Source: Empedobacter falsenii (GTDB taxonomy: Bacteria; Bacteroidota; Bacteroidia; Flavobacteriales; Weeksellaceae). From it: a stretch of DNA of 64,000 nucleotides. The stretch lies in assembly GCF_013488205.1 (NCBI RefSeq), contig NZ_CP040908.1, positions 1,155,876 through 1,219,875 of the forward strand. The letters are read 5' to 3'. The stretch's first letter is position 1, and every line of letters begins with the position of its first letter. Made by a program: the position numbers and the translations under genes. The notes under the pieces were generated by a model. That model searched no databases, was not told the DNA's origin, and worked only from the letters and a program-made list of their open reading frames with translations. Shown one piece after another: positions 26,027-36,766 of this stretch.

Positions 26027-28024
26027 ATGCAGGGAGAGGACGATTTAAGAGGCTTAGCCAAGATAATGGCTTTTATGCGGGCAGTCAGTATTCTATTGGT
26101 ACTGATGCACCTTTATTGGTTCTGCTACGGGTTCTTTTTAGAACGTGGCTGGACACTGGAAGTAATCAACAAGATTTTAGGCAATTTCGACAGAACGGCG
26201 GGTTTGTTCTCACATACCCTATATACCAAAGCCTTTGCTTTGGTATTGCTCGCTTTAAGCTGTTTAGGCACTAAGGGCGTAAAGAATGAGAAGATAACCT
26301 GGACTAAAATTTACGTGACTTTGGGTATCGGTTTCGTGCTGTTTTTCCTGAACACACCATTGCTAAAGCTATCCCCGGCAGTAGGCACGTTCCTGTATAT
26401 CCTGACTATATCGTTAGGCTATATCGCTTTGCTGATGGCGGGTGTATGGATGAGCAGACTATTAAAGAACAACCTGATGGACGACGTTTTCAATAATGAA
26501 AACGAGAGCTTCCAACAGGAAACAAAGCTGATGGAAAACGAATATTCCGTCAATCTACCCACAAAGTTCTTTTACAAAAACAAATGGAACAACGGTTGGA
26601 TTAACATCGTGAACCCTTTTCGAGCCTCGATTGTGTTGGGCACACCAGGTTCGGGCAAGAGCTATGCAATTGTAAACAACTACATCAAGCAGCAGATAGA
26701 GAAAGGGTTTAGTATGTACATCTACGATTTCAAGTTCGACGACCTTTCTACTATTGCCTACAATCACTTACTGAAGCATCGGGATAAGTACGAAGTACAA
26801 CCCAAATTCTACGTGATAAACTTCGACGACCCACGCAAGAGCCACCGTTGTAATCCACTCAATCCCGAATTTATGACGGACATATCGGATGCCTACGAAG
26901 CGGCATATACGATAATGCTAAATCTTAACAAGTCGTGGATTTTGAAGCAAGGGGATTTCTTCGTGGAAAGCCCAATTATATTGCTTGCAGCCATTATTTG
27001 GTATCTCAAAATCTACGAAAACGGGAAGTATTGCACTTTCCCGCACGCCATCGAATTGCTGAATAAAAAGTATTCGGACGTGTTCACGATTTTAACTTCC
27101 TATCCCGATTTAGAAAATTATTTGTCATCGTTTATGGACGCTTGGCAAAGTGGCGCACAAGACCAATTACAAGGTCAGATAGCATCGGCAAAAATTCCTT
27201 TATCAAGAATGATTAGCCCGCAACTGTACTGGGTTATGACGGGCGACGATTTTACGCTCGACATCAATAACCCGAAAGAACCAAAGATTTTGTGCGTAGG
27301 TAATAACCCCGACCGCCAAAATATTTATTCGGCAGCTTTGGGTTTGTACAACTCCCGGATCGTAAAATTAATCAACAAAAAAGGACAGTTAAAAAGCTCC
27401 GTCATCATCGACGAGCTGCCGACGATATATTTTAGAGGACTGGACAATCTCATCGCAACGGCGAGAAGTAATAAGGTGGCGGTATGCCTGGGTTTTCAGG
27501 ACTTTTCGCAATTAACAAGAGATTACGGCGATAAGGAAAGCAAGGTTATTCAGAATACCGTCGGTAATGTTTTCAGTGGGCAGGTTGTAGGCGAAACGGC
27601 AAAGAGCCTTTCCGAACGCTTCGGTAAAGTGTTGCAGAAACGCCAGAGTATGACCATCAACCGAAATGATAAATCTACTTCTATTTCAACTCAGTTAGAT
27701 AGTTTAATACCGGCATCTAAAATATCGACGCTAACACAAGGGATGTTTGTAGGAGCAATTTCAGACAATTTTGATGAACGTATTGAACAGAAAATATTTC
27801 ACTGTGAAATCGTAGTAGATAATGACAAAGTAGCTTCCGAAACTAAAGCCTATCAAAAAATACCGCAGATTTTATCTTTCACAGATAAGAACGGTACAGA
27901 TAATATGAAACAAGAGATTGAAAAAAACTATCGGCAGATAAAATCAGACGTAGTTCATATAATTGAAAGTGAATTGGAGCGAATTAAAAACGATCCAGAT
28001 TTGCAGTATTTGGTGCAAGAGTGA
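26027..28024 (+). CDS. mobC: Type IV coupling protein MobC (VirD4/TraG-like)
   Basis: 665 residues. Membrane helices near 20-40, 70-85, 100-120 and 125-145 precede a cytosolic ATPase with Walker A GTPGSGKS at 205-212 and Walker B SSVIIDELPTIYF. This is the VirD4-type ATPase that hands the MobB-DNA complex to the tra channel. Full length. Its leader carries the phased GCC motif, suggesting control together with traE. Confidence 0.9.
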   Translation: MQGEDDLRGLAKIMAFMRAVSILLVLMHLYWFCYGFFLERGWTLEVINKILGNFDRTAGLFSHTLYTKAFALVLLALSCLGTKGVKNEKITWTKIYVTLGIGFVLFFLNTPLLKLSPAVGTFLYILTISLGYIALLMAGVWMSRLLKNNLMDDVFNNENESFQQETKLMENEYSVNLPTKFFYKNKWNNGWINIVNPFRASIVLGTPGSGKSYAIVNNYIKQQIEKGFSMYIYDFKFDDLSTIAYNHLLKHRDKYEVQPKFYVINFDDPRKSHRCNPLNPEFMTDISDAYEAAYTIMLNLNKSWILKQGDFFVESPIILLAAIIWYLKIYENGKYCTFPHAIELLNKKYSDVFTILTSYPDLENYLSSFMDAWQSGAQDQLQGQIASAKIPLSRMISPQLYWVMTGDDFTLDINNPKEPKILCVGNNPDRQNIYSAALGLYNSRIVKLINKKGQLKSSVIIDELPTIYFRGLDNLIATARSNKVAVCLGFQDFSQLTRDYGDKESKVIQNTVGNVFSGQVVGETAKSLSERFGKVLQKRQSMTINRNDKSTSISTQLDSLIPASKISTLTQGMFVGAISDNFDERIEQKIFHCEIVVDNDKVASETKAYQKIPQILSFTDKNGTDNMKQEIEKNYRQIKSDVVHIIESELERIKNDPDLQYLVQE

Positions 28025-28025
28025 T

Positions 28026-28062
28026 AAAATAAAAGGAAGATGTTAGATCTCCCTTTTATTTT
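28026..28062. terminator. Bidirectional terminator between mobC and methylase-helicase
   Basis: AAAATAAAAGG (28026-28036) pairs with CCTTTTATTTT (28052-28062), with an inner GAT/GATC-like helix. It lies just after the mobC stop and faces the convergent methylase-helicase stop. Confidence 0.75.
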
Positions 28063-28079
28063 GCCCGTATACTATGTTA

Positions 28080-31000
28080 CTAAAATATACTACGAGGTAT
28101 ATGAATACCTTTTGTCCGTATAATGCCTTCCTGAAATTTTGGAGTTTCTTTCTGCTTTTCCACTTGCTCCAGAGCATCTGCTTTTTTATCTGGCGAAAGG
28201 GATAATTGTATCTTCCGGTCAATACCTGCTAATTCGGTTTTGAGTTCGCTTAGTCGTTTTTCCTTTGCCCAGGTTCCGTTTACTACTTGCTGAAGTATAG
28301 GTATATCTTTTTGGAACTCTATGATATTCTCTTGCTCTTTTTTTATGTAAGTTGGCAGTTTTTCCAATGCCCTCAAAAAGTTCAATGATGCGGTTTCGGG
28401 TTCTTTTGCCATTACACCACTGTTGAAGGTATATTTGATATTTCCCTCGCCCTGAATAAAGAAACGGTTATGTTTTTCTACAAGACTGCTACTATCTTTT
28501 TGTGTGGCTTCGGTTTTAACCAAAAGCTGAAAACCGTAAAGATTTCCGATTTCTTCATAATCTCCACCTGTACGAGCTTTGTCCGCAAGCTCATTGAGTT
28601 TAGTTCCAATCTGTTTTGGGTTTGCATTAGCTGGTAGGTCGGCTAACTGAACAGCATTAATAATCGTACCGTCCTGCTTTTTCTGAATACGTCCTTGAAG
28701 GTTAGTCCAATCAAGGCTCATCCTGTCAAAGCGGGATTGAGCTTTACCCAGTTCTGCCGTAAAATCTTCCAGCTTGTATTTCGCACTTGATTTGGAACGG
28801 TTAAACGCCTGTTTTTCGCTTTCCAATCCAGCAATCTGTTTTTCTACTTTGGCTTTATCCAACAGGTCAGTATTTCCCGAAAGAATTGCTACATATTCTG
28901 AGAAATTCATTCCCGATTTTTCGTCCATACTGCCCTCATCAATAGTACGTTTACCGAGATTATTGGATTTTAATTGGTCGATAAATAACTGTTTATTGAA
29001 CAACAGATTAAACTTATAACTATCTAGTGATTTTTCAACGGCATAGATAACTACATCTACTTTATTATCGGCAAAGAACTTGGCAATCTCATTGCCTTTG
29101 CGGATTGCTCGACCATCACGTTGGGCAAGGTCACTTGGTCGCCAAGGTGTGTCCAGATGATGAATGGCAACAGCTCTTTTCTGTGCATTGACACCTGTAC
29201 CGAGCATACTTGTTGAGCCGAATAACACACGGATTTTGCCCTCATTCATTCCTTTAATCAGTTCCTTACGTTGGTTGTCCGTTTTTGCTTCCTGTATAAA
29301 GCGTACTTCGTTTGCAGGTATACCGTGGTCTTCCACGAGTTTGCGTCTAATTTCGGAATACACATTCCATTCATTAGGCTTATACGTTCCCAAATCCGAG
29401 AACACGAACTGCGTTCCTTTCTGTGCGTTGAATTTGTTGTAATATTTGGCAATATTACCTGCACAATGTGAAGCCTTGCTATCGGGATGGTCTTTGTAAG
29501 CTCCGCTTACCATTTGCATATCTAATGACATCTTACGGGCATAGTCCGTAGCAATCAGCATCTTTGCTTTTTCTTCTGTTGGAGATAAGGGCGGTCTTCC
29601 CAACAAGACTGCATTTCCTGTTTTGGCAAATTCCATCAGTTTTTTAATAAATACATCCTGGTCGGGAGTTGGTGGAATGTTATACAGGATTTCATTTTTT
29701 ACAGGTCGGTCGATACCAATATCCTTTGCAGTACGGTAATCCGTAATTTCCGAGTAAAACTGTGCAAGCTCGGGTACTTTGATAAAGTATCGAAAACGTT
29801 CTTTCGCCACAATATTGTTGGCAACCGAAAACTCATAGTCAGTCGTTTTTCGGGCATAGATTGCTGCCCACGCATCAAAACAGTTAATACCTTGTTTTTC
29901 CAATGCCCGTGGTCGCAGGTATTTAAAGAGCAGGTACAATTCCGTCAATGAATTGCTGATAGTTGTACCCGAAAGAAAGGTTGCACCCATATCTGCATCG
30001 GTACGCTCCTGTATGGTTCTGATTGCAAACAGCAGGTTTAACGCTTTTTGGCTACCGTCCACGTTACCCAATCCAGCTACACGGCTGTGACGGGTGTTAA
30101 ACATCAGGTTTTTAAACTGATGGCTCTCGTCGATAAATAAATGGTCTATGCCCATCATTTTAAAATCGACAATATCATCTTTGCGATTTTCAATATCGTG
30201 CTGTAAAGTCTTTAGCTTTACTTCGAGGTTTTCTTTCCGTTTAATGGACCCGGCAAGCATACCTCTTGTTACTTCAGCTCCCTGCGACTGCATCGCATCG
30301 AGGTTTCGCTCCACATTATCCAATTCTATTTCGAGGATTTCCTTTTGAATTTCTGGCGATTGCGGTATCATACCGAATTGGTCGTGTGTTAAAATCACAC
30401 AGTCCCAATCGTTGTTTTTAATATCTCCGAAAATTCGCAGGCGTTTTTGCGGTGTAAAATCTTCTTTGCCCGGAAAGAGGATTTTAGCGTGTGGATAGGC
30501 AGTGCGATAGGCTTCGGCGATTTCGTGCACATTACTTTTCAGCCCGATTATCATTGGTTTATGAGCAAGTCCCAAACGCTTCATTTCCTGTGCTGCCGTA
30601 CACATTATCAATGTTTTTCCTGCACCTACTTCGTGATCGCAGATAGCACCGTTATTGAGTTTAATCATCAATACGGCATCTTTTTGACTTCCGTACAGGT
30701 CTTCAATGCCCAATGCTTTACGGTCTAATCCCGGAAACTCCTGATGGCTTCCATCATAGTTTGGGCGAACAAAACAATTAAACTTATCATTGTATTGGTC
30801 GGTTAGCCTTTTTTTAAACTCATTGCTCTGTGCGTGTAACCAATCGGTAAAAGCGGTACGTATTTCGTCAATTTTAGTGTTTGCCATCTGTATGGCTTCC
30901 ATATCCTTTACTTTGACTTCCTTGCCGTCTATTTCGACTTTTTTGGTGATATCGGGCGTCGTATTGACAAGAGCGTGTTTGAGCAGAGCAACGCCATCAA

Positions 31001-33536
31001 ACGTCCTGCTTTCAGCCTTTACCGCATATTTTACCCATATATTTTGATTGCCCCGATTACAGATTACGGAAAAATTATCGGAACTGTCGGAATAATGGAT
31101 ATTCACTTCCGCATCGAACAGGTGCGAAGCAAATTTGGCATAAATACCTGTGGGTATCCAGCGTTCACCAAGGTTAAAGTCCAGTTCCTCAAATTCGATA
31201 CGTCTTGGTCGGGCTTCTTCCAATACCATAAGGCTGTGCTTTGCTTCGGTATTTTCGGGATTGCTTTCTACATATTCTATTATTTCCTGTGCTTTTTCTA
31301 CCACGTTACCGGCTATCCAGCGTTCGGAAATTTCGTATTCACTTTGCAGGGGATTATAAAAAATACGACCGTGCAGAGCATCTTTCAAGGCATCTGCAGA
31401 CATACTGCTGATTTCGGACATATAGTCCAAATCAACACTTCCGTATTTATTCAATGAGGATGCTAATGCTTCTTCGGGATTATCGGTTGCTAATGTTGTC
31501 GTGGAAAAACTTACAGGATGGCTGAAAATATCCGCTTTATGGATAACACTCCCTTTTACACGCTCCAAATAAGGGATTTCTTTTCCGGCACTATCCGTCT
31601 TAATCAGCTTGATATTATCGGCGCTGTTCAGACTACCGTACCTTTTTACAAAAGCATCGTACAGTTGGTTTAAATTTTCTCTTTCTGCCTTATGTTCGGT
31701 TTGTAGTTCCGCTTCTTTATTGTAAAGCTGTTGGTAAATATCACGTACTCCGATATACGCTTCGGCTCTTGCTTTCTGTAAAGAAGGTAATTGCAATGGG
31801 TAGAACATTGCAGTTTTATCCACTTTATCTACTTCCTGTAAATGACCTACCCAACCATTATCAACCACAAGGCAATCGTTACGATGGAACGATTGCAATT
31901 CGCCACTATACGGAGCAGGCTTAGGAATGGCTGCAAGAACAGGTACGGAAATAGCTGGTTTATCAGCCTGGTCATTTCCGTTAGACTGCGAAAATAAATC
32001 GCGAATAATTTCCTGTTTTGTTCCGTTGGGTGGAACGGTTCTATTGACCGAGCCATTGGAAACTGAAGGCGTATAAGGTTGCTGCATTGCTGAACTGAAC
32101 AGGTCGATTTGGCGACCAATGTTAGCCCGTTGTTTTTTGGTAGTTTGCTTTTTAGATTTCGTTGCTTTCTTTGGTGGAGTTAAAACCGCTATGTTTTCAT
32201 CATCATTTTCAAACAGGTCGAAAATGCTTAACTGTTTTAATTCCTGCGGACTTTCCAGTATGATGGCTGATTGTGTTAAACGATGTTGTTCCGGCTGAAT
32301 GATTTCACGCTCTTGAATTTCACGTTCAATAACTGGAGGTGTAACAATGGGCTGTGTCGGAATTTGAACAATAGGTTCATCATTCCGTTTTTCTTTGTAC
32401 AAAGACAAGTTTAAATGCTTTCCAAAATCATCGGAAAGCATCTGTTCAAGGCTATTTGCAATGCCCTCAACACCCTTGTTGTGTGTATAGATTAAAGCAG
32501 GTTGCCCGTAAGGGTCGGTAGCTACTTTCCAATGTGTATGTACAATTTGTCCACTTTTATCTAACAAAGCATTGCTTGGCGTACCGTAGCCTGTTTTCGT
32601 ACTTTGGCAAAATAAATCTTCTCTTTCGGTCAGATTTTGTTTTGCTGTATTCTTTTGGAGAATGATAAGATCACTGCCGACCTCAGTACCTGCATAATCA
32701 GTAAATAGATTATTGGGTAAGCGAATTACGGATACCAAATCGTTGTTTTCCATCAACGCTCTGCGTATAGGCTCGTTATTCGGACTGTTTAAAATCCCTT
32801 GTGAGGTAATAAAAGCCTGTAAACCGCCCTCACGGAGCATATCGTTACCTTTCAGAAAGAAATAATTGTGAATGCTTCGGGCAGCCTGAACTTTTGCACT
32901 CTCTTTACTACGAGAATACGAAAGGTCAAAAACAGAAGTATCGCCAAAAGGGATATTGCTGGCAACAACATCGTAACTGTTTTGTTCTTTTTCGGGTATT
33001 TCTTCAAAACCGCTTATACGGACAGTGCTTTCGGGATAAAGCTGTTTTAATATTTTTCCTGTGAGCACATCTTTTTCATAGGCTGTAACTTTGGTTTCGT
33101 TCCCTGCAAAGGATTCGACAAATGATCCGATACCTGCCGATGGTTCAAGGAACTTGTCAATGTGCAAACCCTTATCACGCATTGATTGCGAAATGGCATC
33201 TATCACCTGCGGTGGTGTATAAAAAGCGGTTAGTACCGAGCTTTTCATACTGTCCACGTACCTGCGGTATTGCTTTTCGTCTTGGGGATTTTCTTTTAGC
33301 AGTTGGTGGAGTTCCTGCACAATCGGGAAAAGGTTATGTTCGGTTTTTCTCCAATGGTTGATGTCTATATCATCCGCTATGGGGTTCAGCACGAATTTAA
33401 GACCGCCAAATCCGCTGTATTGCATCATTAGCAGTCTTTCGCCTACGGTGGCTTGACGGTTCTCCTTTTCCAGTTTAAAAGCAATTCGTAAGGCATCAAT
33501 GTTTTGTTGGAGATGTTGCTTTTTACTGAAGCCCAT
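28080..33536 (-). CDS. Giant N6-adenine methylase / SNF2-like helicase fusion
   Basis: 1818 residues. The N-terminal methylase part has motif [10 protein letters not shown] and a catalytic-type NIPF (usual NPPF/Y), around residues 115-205. A Pro/Gln/Lys-rich linker follows. The C-terminal half is an SF2 helicase: [14 protein letters not shown] (Walker A), [11 protein letters not shown] (DESH box) and [13 protein letters not shown] (motif VI). Such fusions are common on Bacteroidota ICEs and phage-like elements and may protect entering DNA or reshape replication forks. NIPF in place of NPPY could lower or alter methylation. Overlaps the DUF1896 gene by 14 bp. Confidence 0.87.
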   Translation of the reverse strand: MGFSKKQHLQQNIDALRIAFKLEKENRQATVGERLLMMQYSGFGGLKFVLNPIADDIDINHWRKTEHNLFPIVQELHQLLKENPQDEKQYRRYVDSMKSSVLTAFYTPPQVIDAISQSMRDKGLHIDKFLEPSAGIGSFVESFAGNETKVTAYEKDVLTGKILKQLYPESTVRISGFEEIPEKEQNSYDVVASNIPFGDTSVFDLSYSRSKESAKVQAARSIHNYFFLKGNDMLREGGLQAFITSQGILNSPNNEPIRRALMENNDLVSVIRLPNNLFTDYAGTEVGSDLIILQKNTAKQNLTEREDLFCQSTKTGYGTPSNALLDKSGQIVHTHWKVATDPYGQPALIYTHNKGVEGIANSLEQMLSDDFGKHLNLSLYKEKRNDEPIVQIPTQPIVTPPVIEREIQEREIIQPEQHRLTQSAIILESPQELKQLSIFDLFENDDENIAVLTPPKKATKSKKQTTKKQRANIGRQIDLFSSAMQQPYTPSVSNGSVNRTVPPNGTKQEIIRDLFSQSNGNDQADKPAISVPVLAAIPKPAPYSGELQSFHRNDCLVVDNGWVGHLQEVDKVDKTAMFYPLQLPSLQKARAEAYIGVRDIYQQLYNKEAELQTEHKAERENLNQLYDAFVKRYGSLNSADNIKLIKTDSAGKEIPYLERVKGSVIHKADIFSHPVSFSTTTLATDNPEEALASSLNKYGSVDLDYMSEISSMSADALKDALHGRIFYNPLQSEYEISERWIAGNVVEKAQEIIEYVESNPENTEAKHSLMVLEEARPRRIEFEELDFNLGERWIPTGIYAKFASHLFDAEVNIHYSDSSDNFSVICNRGNQNIWVKYAVKAESRTFDGVALLKHALVNTTPDITKKVEIDGKEVKVKDMEAIQMANTKIDEIRTAFTDWLHAQSNEFKKRLTDQYNDKFNCFVRPNYDGSHQEFPGLDRKALGIEDLYGSQKDAVLMIKLNNGAICDHEVGAGKTLIMCTAAQEMKRLGLAHKPMIIGLKSNVHEIAEAYRTAYPHAKILFPGKEDFTPQKRLRIFGDIKNNDWDCVILTHDQFGMIPQSPEIQKEILEIELDNVERNLDAMQSQGAEVTRGMLAGSIKRKENLEVKLKTLQHDIENRKDDIVDFKMMGIDHLFIDESHQFKNLMFNTRHSRVAGLGNVDGSQKALNLLFAIRTIQERTDADMGATFLSGTTISNSLTELYLLFKYLRPRALEKQGINCFDAWAAIYARKTTDYEFSVANNIVAKERFRYFIKVPELAQFYSEITDYRTAKDIGIDRPVKNEILYNIPPTPDQDVFIKKLMEFAKTGNAVLLGRPPLSPTEEKAKMLIATDYARKMSLDMQMVSGAYKDHPDSKASHCAGNIAKYYNKFNAQKGTQFVFSDLGTYKPNEWNVYSEIRRKLVEDHGIPANEVRFIQEAKTDNQRKELIKGMNEGKIRVLFGSTSMLGTGVNAQKRAVAIHHLDTPWRPSDLAQRDGRAIRKGNEIAKFFADNKVDVVIYAVEKSLDSYKFNLLFNKQLFIDQLKSNNLGKRTIDEGSMDEKSGMNFSEYVAILSGNTDLLDKAKVEKQIAGLESEKQAFNRSKSSAKYKLEDFTAELGKAQSRFDRMSLDWTNLQGRIQKKQDGTIINAVQLADLPANANPKQIGTKLNELADKARTGGDYEEIGNLYGFQLLVKTEATQKDSSSLVEKHNRFFIQGEGNIKYTFNSGVMAKEPETASLNFLRALEKLPTYIKKEQENIIEFQKDIPILQQVVNGTWAKEKRLSELKTELAGIDRKIQLSLSPDKKADALEQVEKQKETPKFQEGIIRTKGIHIPRSIF

Positions 33537-33960
33537 TTTTCTCTATCCATATTGCAATGGTTCCAGTTACTTCGGTATAAAGAGCATCAAACTCATAGGT
33601 GTAAGCGAAATCATCAGTTAATTTATAGTTGGAGAAAACAGGCTCACAGACGGTGAACATTTTAAGAGCGAACGGTCGTAGTTCTTCGTCTGCCATTAGG
33701 GTATCAAACTCATTGCATACGACTTGGAAAACCGTATCGAATTTGGAGAAATGCAGATTTTCAAACAGGATATAATTGGCAATCTCGTTGCATTGCTCAA
33801 CTACGTTTCCCGAACGGAAAGCCACCTCATAAGCATTGGCAGCCCACGATGAACGTTGGTCGATAAACTTTTGGTCGTGTGCCTTTTCAGGGAAGCTGCT
33901 GTTTAATAATTCTTGCAGTCGTAACCTGAAATACGATAGGTCTTTTTGCTGTGTACTCAT
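33523..33960 (-). CDS. DUF1896 family protein
   Basis: 145 residues from [17 protein letters not shown]. The open frame runs 41 codons further upstream, but that part lacks family character and crosses the regulatory motif, so it is excluded. It is an acidic, helical cytosolic protein of the DUF1896 type, which regularly precedes the methylase-helicase on these elements. Function unknown. First gene of its operon, preceded by the phased GCC motif at 77 bp. Confidence 0.8.
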   Translation of the reverse strand: MSTQQKDLSYFRLRLQELLNSSFPEKAHDQKFIDQRSSWAANAYEVAFRSGNVVEQCNEIANYILFENLHFSKFDTVFQVVCNEFDTLMADEELRPFALKMFTVCEPVFSNYKLTDDFAYTYEFDALYTEVTGTIAIWIEKNGLQ

Positions 33961-34040
33961 ACTATAATTTTGTTTAGAATTTTGCTTGAAGCCTAAAATT
34001 ATAAGCGGAAGCAAATGCCTTTGTGAATGTTGCAAGGTTT

Positions 34041-34063
34041 GGCGTTGAGAGGCGGTATTTGGC
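34041..34063 (-). promoter_or_regulatory. 10-bp-phased GCC motif upstream of DUF1896 operon
   Basis: Plus-strand GGC at 34041, 34051 and 34061; on the minus strand GCCAAATACC, GCCTCTCAAC, GCCAAAC. It lies about 80 bp from the DUF1896 start, with GGCATTTG as a -7 candidate 44 bp after the motif start. Confidence 0.55.
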
Positions 34064-34127
34064 GTAATAGAATGAAAAGACAAAAAGGATATTTCTTTAC
34101 GGCAGATATATTATAATATTTTTTTAA

Positions 34128-34135
34128 TACATTTG
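34128..34135 (+). promoter_or_regulatory. -7 promoter element for the fluoride-responsive gene
   Basis: TACATTTG matches TAnnTTTG exactly. Transcription would start around 34141, just ahead of the riboswitch, which fits an aptamer at the very 5' end of the mRNA. Confidence 0.5.
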
Positions 34136-34143
34136 TCGTTCCA

Positions 34144-34197
34144 AAAGGAAATGGTGTTCTTCCTTACCCAACCGCTTTTAAAAGCTGATGACGCCTG
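34144..34197 (+). ncRNA. Fluoride riboswitch (crcB motif)
   Basis: The conserved crcB-motif elements occur in order: an AAGGAA/TTCCTT stem (34145-34150 / 34160-34165) enclosing ATGGTGTTC, then AACCGC (34170-34175), a short A/T hairpin, and GCTGATGACGCC (34184-34195), whose GACGCC can pair with GGTGTTC in the pseudoknot. It stands 10-37 bp before the candidate starts of a CLC-F fluoride antiporter. No terminator follows, so control is probably at translation. Confidence 0.9.
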
Positions 34198-34207
34198 ATT
34201 AAATTAA

Positions 34208-35557
34208 ATGTTTAACATTTTAATCGGGTTGGTTATGTCAATAAATAACAAAAAGTCATTCGGTCAAAAAATCAATTTATCTACGAAAGTATTTTTCAGA
34301 AAGTATCCTTCAATTTCCTACATCCTTAAATGGACATTTTTATGTTTGCTTATCGGACTTTGTGTTGGTAGTGCTTCAGCAGGTTTTCTGCAATCATTGG
34401 ACTGGGTTACAAATTATCGTGAAAATCATTTATGGTTAATTGCATTATTGCCAATTGGTGGTTTTTTCATCGGTTTGCTCTATTACTATTTGGGCAAAGA
34501 CATTGAAGCAGGAAATAATTTGCTTATTGACACCATTCACAATCCAAAAGAAATTATCTCGTTCCGAATGGCTCCGTATGTGTATATCGGAACTATTGCT
34601 ACGCATTTTTTTGGCGGCTCGGCAGGACGTGAGGGGACGGCTTTACAAATGGCGGGTGCTATTGCCGACCAATTTGTCAAACCTTTTCGATTGACAGAGA
34701 GCGAACGAAAAATTTTAATTATTTCGGCTATTTCCGCAGGTTTCGGCTCCGTATTCGGAACACCATTAGCAGGTGCAGTCTTTGGTTTGGAAGTTTTTCT
34801 AATCGGACGACTGAAATATGATGCTATTTTTCCTGCATTTGCCGCAGGAATTATTGCCGATTTAGTTACCAAACTTTGGCAGACACATCACACACATTAT
34901 CACATCAATTTTGTACCCAACATTTCATTTCTAAATATTATATATGCAATTATTGCAGGGATTATTTTTGGGTTATGTTCCGCAACATTTAGCAAGGTCA
35001 TTCATAAAACAAGTGCGATTTTTAAATCAAAAATTGAATTTGCTCCTTTTCGTCCCTTAGTTGGCGGAGTGATTGTGGCTTTTGCGGTTTGGGCAATCGG
35101 CACAACAAAATACATTGGGTTAGGTATTCCAACTATTGTTCACTCGTTTGACCAACAATTACCTGCATATGATTTTGCGTTGAAAATGGCTTTTACTATT
35201 ATCACACTTTCGGCAGGTTTCAAAGGCGGCGAAATAACGCCGTTATTCTTTATCGGAGCAACTTTGGGAAATACTATAAGTTTATTCATTCCGTTACCAA
35301 CAGGACTTTTGGCAGGAATGGGATTTGTTGCTGTATTTGCAGGAGCAACCAATACACCATTAGCTTGTATTATTATGGCAATTGAACTATTTGGTGTTGA
35401 ATGTGGTGTATATGTAGCTATCGCTTGTGTAATTTCGTATCTCTTGTCAGGCCACACTAGTATTTACGGTAAACAAATGATTGGCGAACCAAAGAACCGC
35501 AGATTTTCAAATCACCAAGGAAAACGCTTAACTGAACTCAATGGAAATCATAAATAA
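34208..35557 (+). CDS. CLC-F type fluoride/proton antiporter
   Basis: 449 residues, polytopic CLC fold. The selectivity region has GNNLL at 102-106 in place of GSGIP, GREGT at 140-144 in place of GREGP, and GGEITP at 340-345. Asn-Asn and GREGT variants are signatures of the CLC-F subclass that exports fluoride in exchange for protons. The fluoride riboswitch in its leader makes this firm. Two starts are possible: ATG 34208, or MSINNKK at 34235, which leaves more room after the aptamer. Cargo between backbone operons. Confidence 0.88.
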   Translation: MFNILIGLVMSINNKKSFGQKINLSTKVFFRKYPSISYILKWTFLCLLIGLCVGSASAGFLQSLDWVTNYRENHLWLIALLPIGGFFIGLLYYYLGKDIEAGNNLLIDTIHNPKEIISFRMAPYVYIGTIATHFFGGSAGREGTALQMAGAIADQFVKPFRLTESERKILIISAISAGFGSVFGTPLAGAVFGLEVFLIGRLKYDAIFPAFAAGIIADLVTKLWQTHHTHYHINFVPNISFLNIIYAIIAGIIFGLCSATFSKVIHKTSAIFKSKIEFAPFRPLVGGVIVAFAVWAIGTTKYIGLGIPTIVHSFDQQLPAYDFALKMAFTIITLSAGFKGGEITPLFFIGATLGNTISLFIPLPTGLLAGMGFVAVFAGATNTPLACIIMAIELFGVECGVYVAIACVISYLLSGHTSIYGKQMIGEPKNRRFSNHQGKRLTELNGNHK

Positions 35558-35607
35558 ACAATTTGTAAAGGATAAAAATATTAAATCCACTTAAATTGCT
35601 AACACAC

Positions 35608-35750
35608 TTACTGACTACCCAATATTTGAAGCATCCTGCCGACTTCAATATCCATTCGGGAAGAGGCAAACCATTTTTTGCCGAGGTCTTTGAGTGATGA
35701 CCCGATGTGGTAAAGCTCTGTCTTGTCAATAATTTAAAAACGGTCGTTGA
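35608..35750 (-). pseudogene. 3' fragment of an ORF6N-type gene (duplicate)
   Basis: The minus strand encodes TELYHIGSSLKDLGKKW and a Q-stop end, nearly the same as the C-terminus of the ORF6N gene at 37734-38618. 35621-35750 aligns with 37747-37874 at high identity by eye. Further upstream the copy is broken. The 35558-35856 gap contains nothing else recognisable. Confidence 0.75.
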
Positions 35751-35856
35751 TATAGAGAAATTTTTATACTTATTTTTTCGGTTACAACAAAGATAGATTT
35801 GGTTACATCCCGGATTTTTAAACCACTGAACTTTGTCAATAATTAAATTTTAAAAT

Positions 35857-36753
35857 ATGAAAATTGTATTGACAGGTTCTTTAGGGCATATCGGAAAACC
35901 ACTTGCAGAAGGGTTGGTAGCAAAAGGACATTCCGTAACGGTTATCAGCAGTAATGTCGGCAGACAAAATGAGATCGAAGCTATTGGGGCAGTTCCTGCT
36001 GTTGGCTCGCTTGAAGACGTAGGTTTTCTTGTGAAAACTTTTACAGGTGCAAACATCGTTTATCTGATGGAACCGCCCGCAAATTATTTCAATAAAACTA
36101 TCGATGTTTACGCACACAGGATAAGGATAGCTAATATTTACGTACAGGCTATTCTATTGGCAGGTGTAACCAAAGTGGTGCATTTGAGCAGTATCGGTGC
36201 ACATACAGATCACGGAAACGGAATGCTCCGAATTCATTATGAGGTAGAGCAGATTTTAAAAGAATTACCGGAATCGGTTTCCCTGAAAGAAATGCGACCT
36301 GTTGGCTTTTACTATAACATGTTTGCATTTATACCTGCTATCAAATCACAGGGGGCAATTATCCAAAATTATGGTGGCGATAAAAAAGAACCTTGGGTTT
36401 CGCCTTTAGATATTGCCAGTGCCATTGTAGAAGAGATGGAAAAACCATTTAACGGCAGGACAATTCGTTATATTGCCAGCGATGAAGTTTCTCCAAACAA
36501 AGTGGCTCAAGTGCTGGGCGAGGCAATTGGAAAACCCGATCTGAAATGGCAGATGGTTTCTGATGAACAATTTTTAAATGCTCTGTTGGCTATTGGTTTC
36601 AATCCACAGGTTGCCAAAGGTTATACAGAAATGAACGCCAGCCGAAGAACGGATGCCTACGAAGATTACAATTTGTACAAACCGCAATCATTGGGTAAAG
36701 TAAAATTGACCGATTTTGCAGGCGAATTTGCAACCGTCTTCAATAAAAAATAA
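35857..36753 (+). CDS. NmrA-like NAD(P)-binding oxidoreductase
   Basis: 298 residues. A Rossmann loop GSLGHIGKP near residues 6-14 and a C-terminal substrate region place it with NmrA/HSCARG and QorB-like atypical short-chain dehydrogenases, which sense or reduce via NADPH. No signal peptide. It is followed closely by an AraC-type regulator gene; the pair lies between two copies of an ORF6N 3' end, so it appears to be an acquired cassette. Confidence 0.82.
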   Translation: MKIVLTGSLGHIGKPLAEGLVAKGHSVTVISSNVGRQNEIEAIGAVPAVGSLEDVGFLVKTFTGANIVYLMEPPANYFNKTIDVYAHRIRIANIYVQAILLAGVTKVVHLSSIGAHTDHGNGMLRIHYEVEQILKELPESVSLKEMRPVGFYYNMFAFIPAIKSQGAIIQNYGGDKKEPWVSPLDIASAIVEEMEKPFNGRTIRYIASDEVSPNKVAQVLGEAIGKPDLKWQMVSDEQFLNALLAIGFNPQVAKGYTEMNASRRTDAYEDYNLYKPQSLGKVKLTDFAGEFATVFNKK

Positions 36754-36766
36754 ATATCTTTATACT

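Noticed and set aside
28080-33536. BREX/DISARM-like defence methylase
   Set aside because: The methylase-helicase with DUF1896 is a standard backbone gene of these ICEs, and no other BREX or DISARM genes are present.
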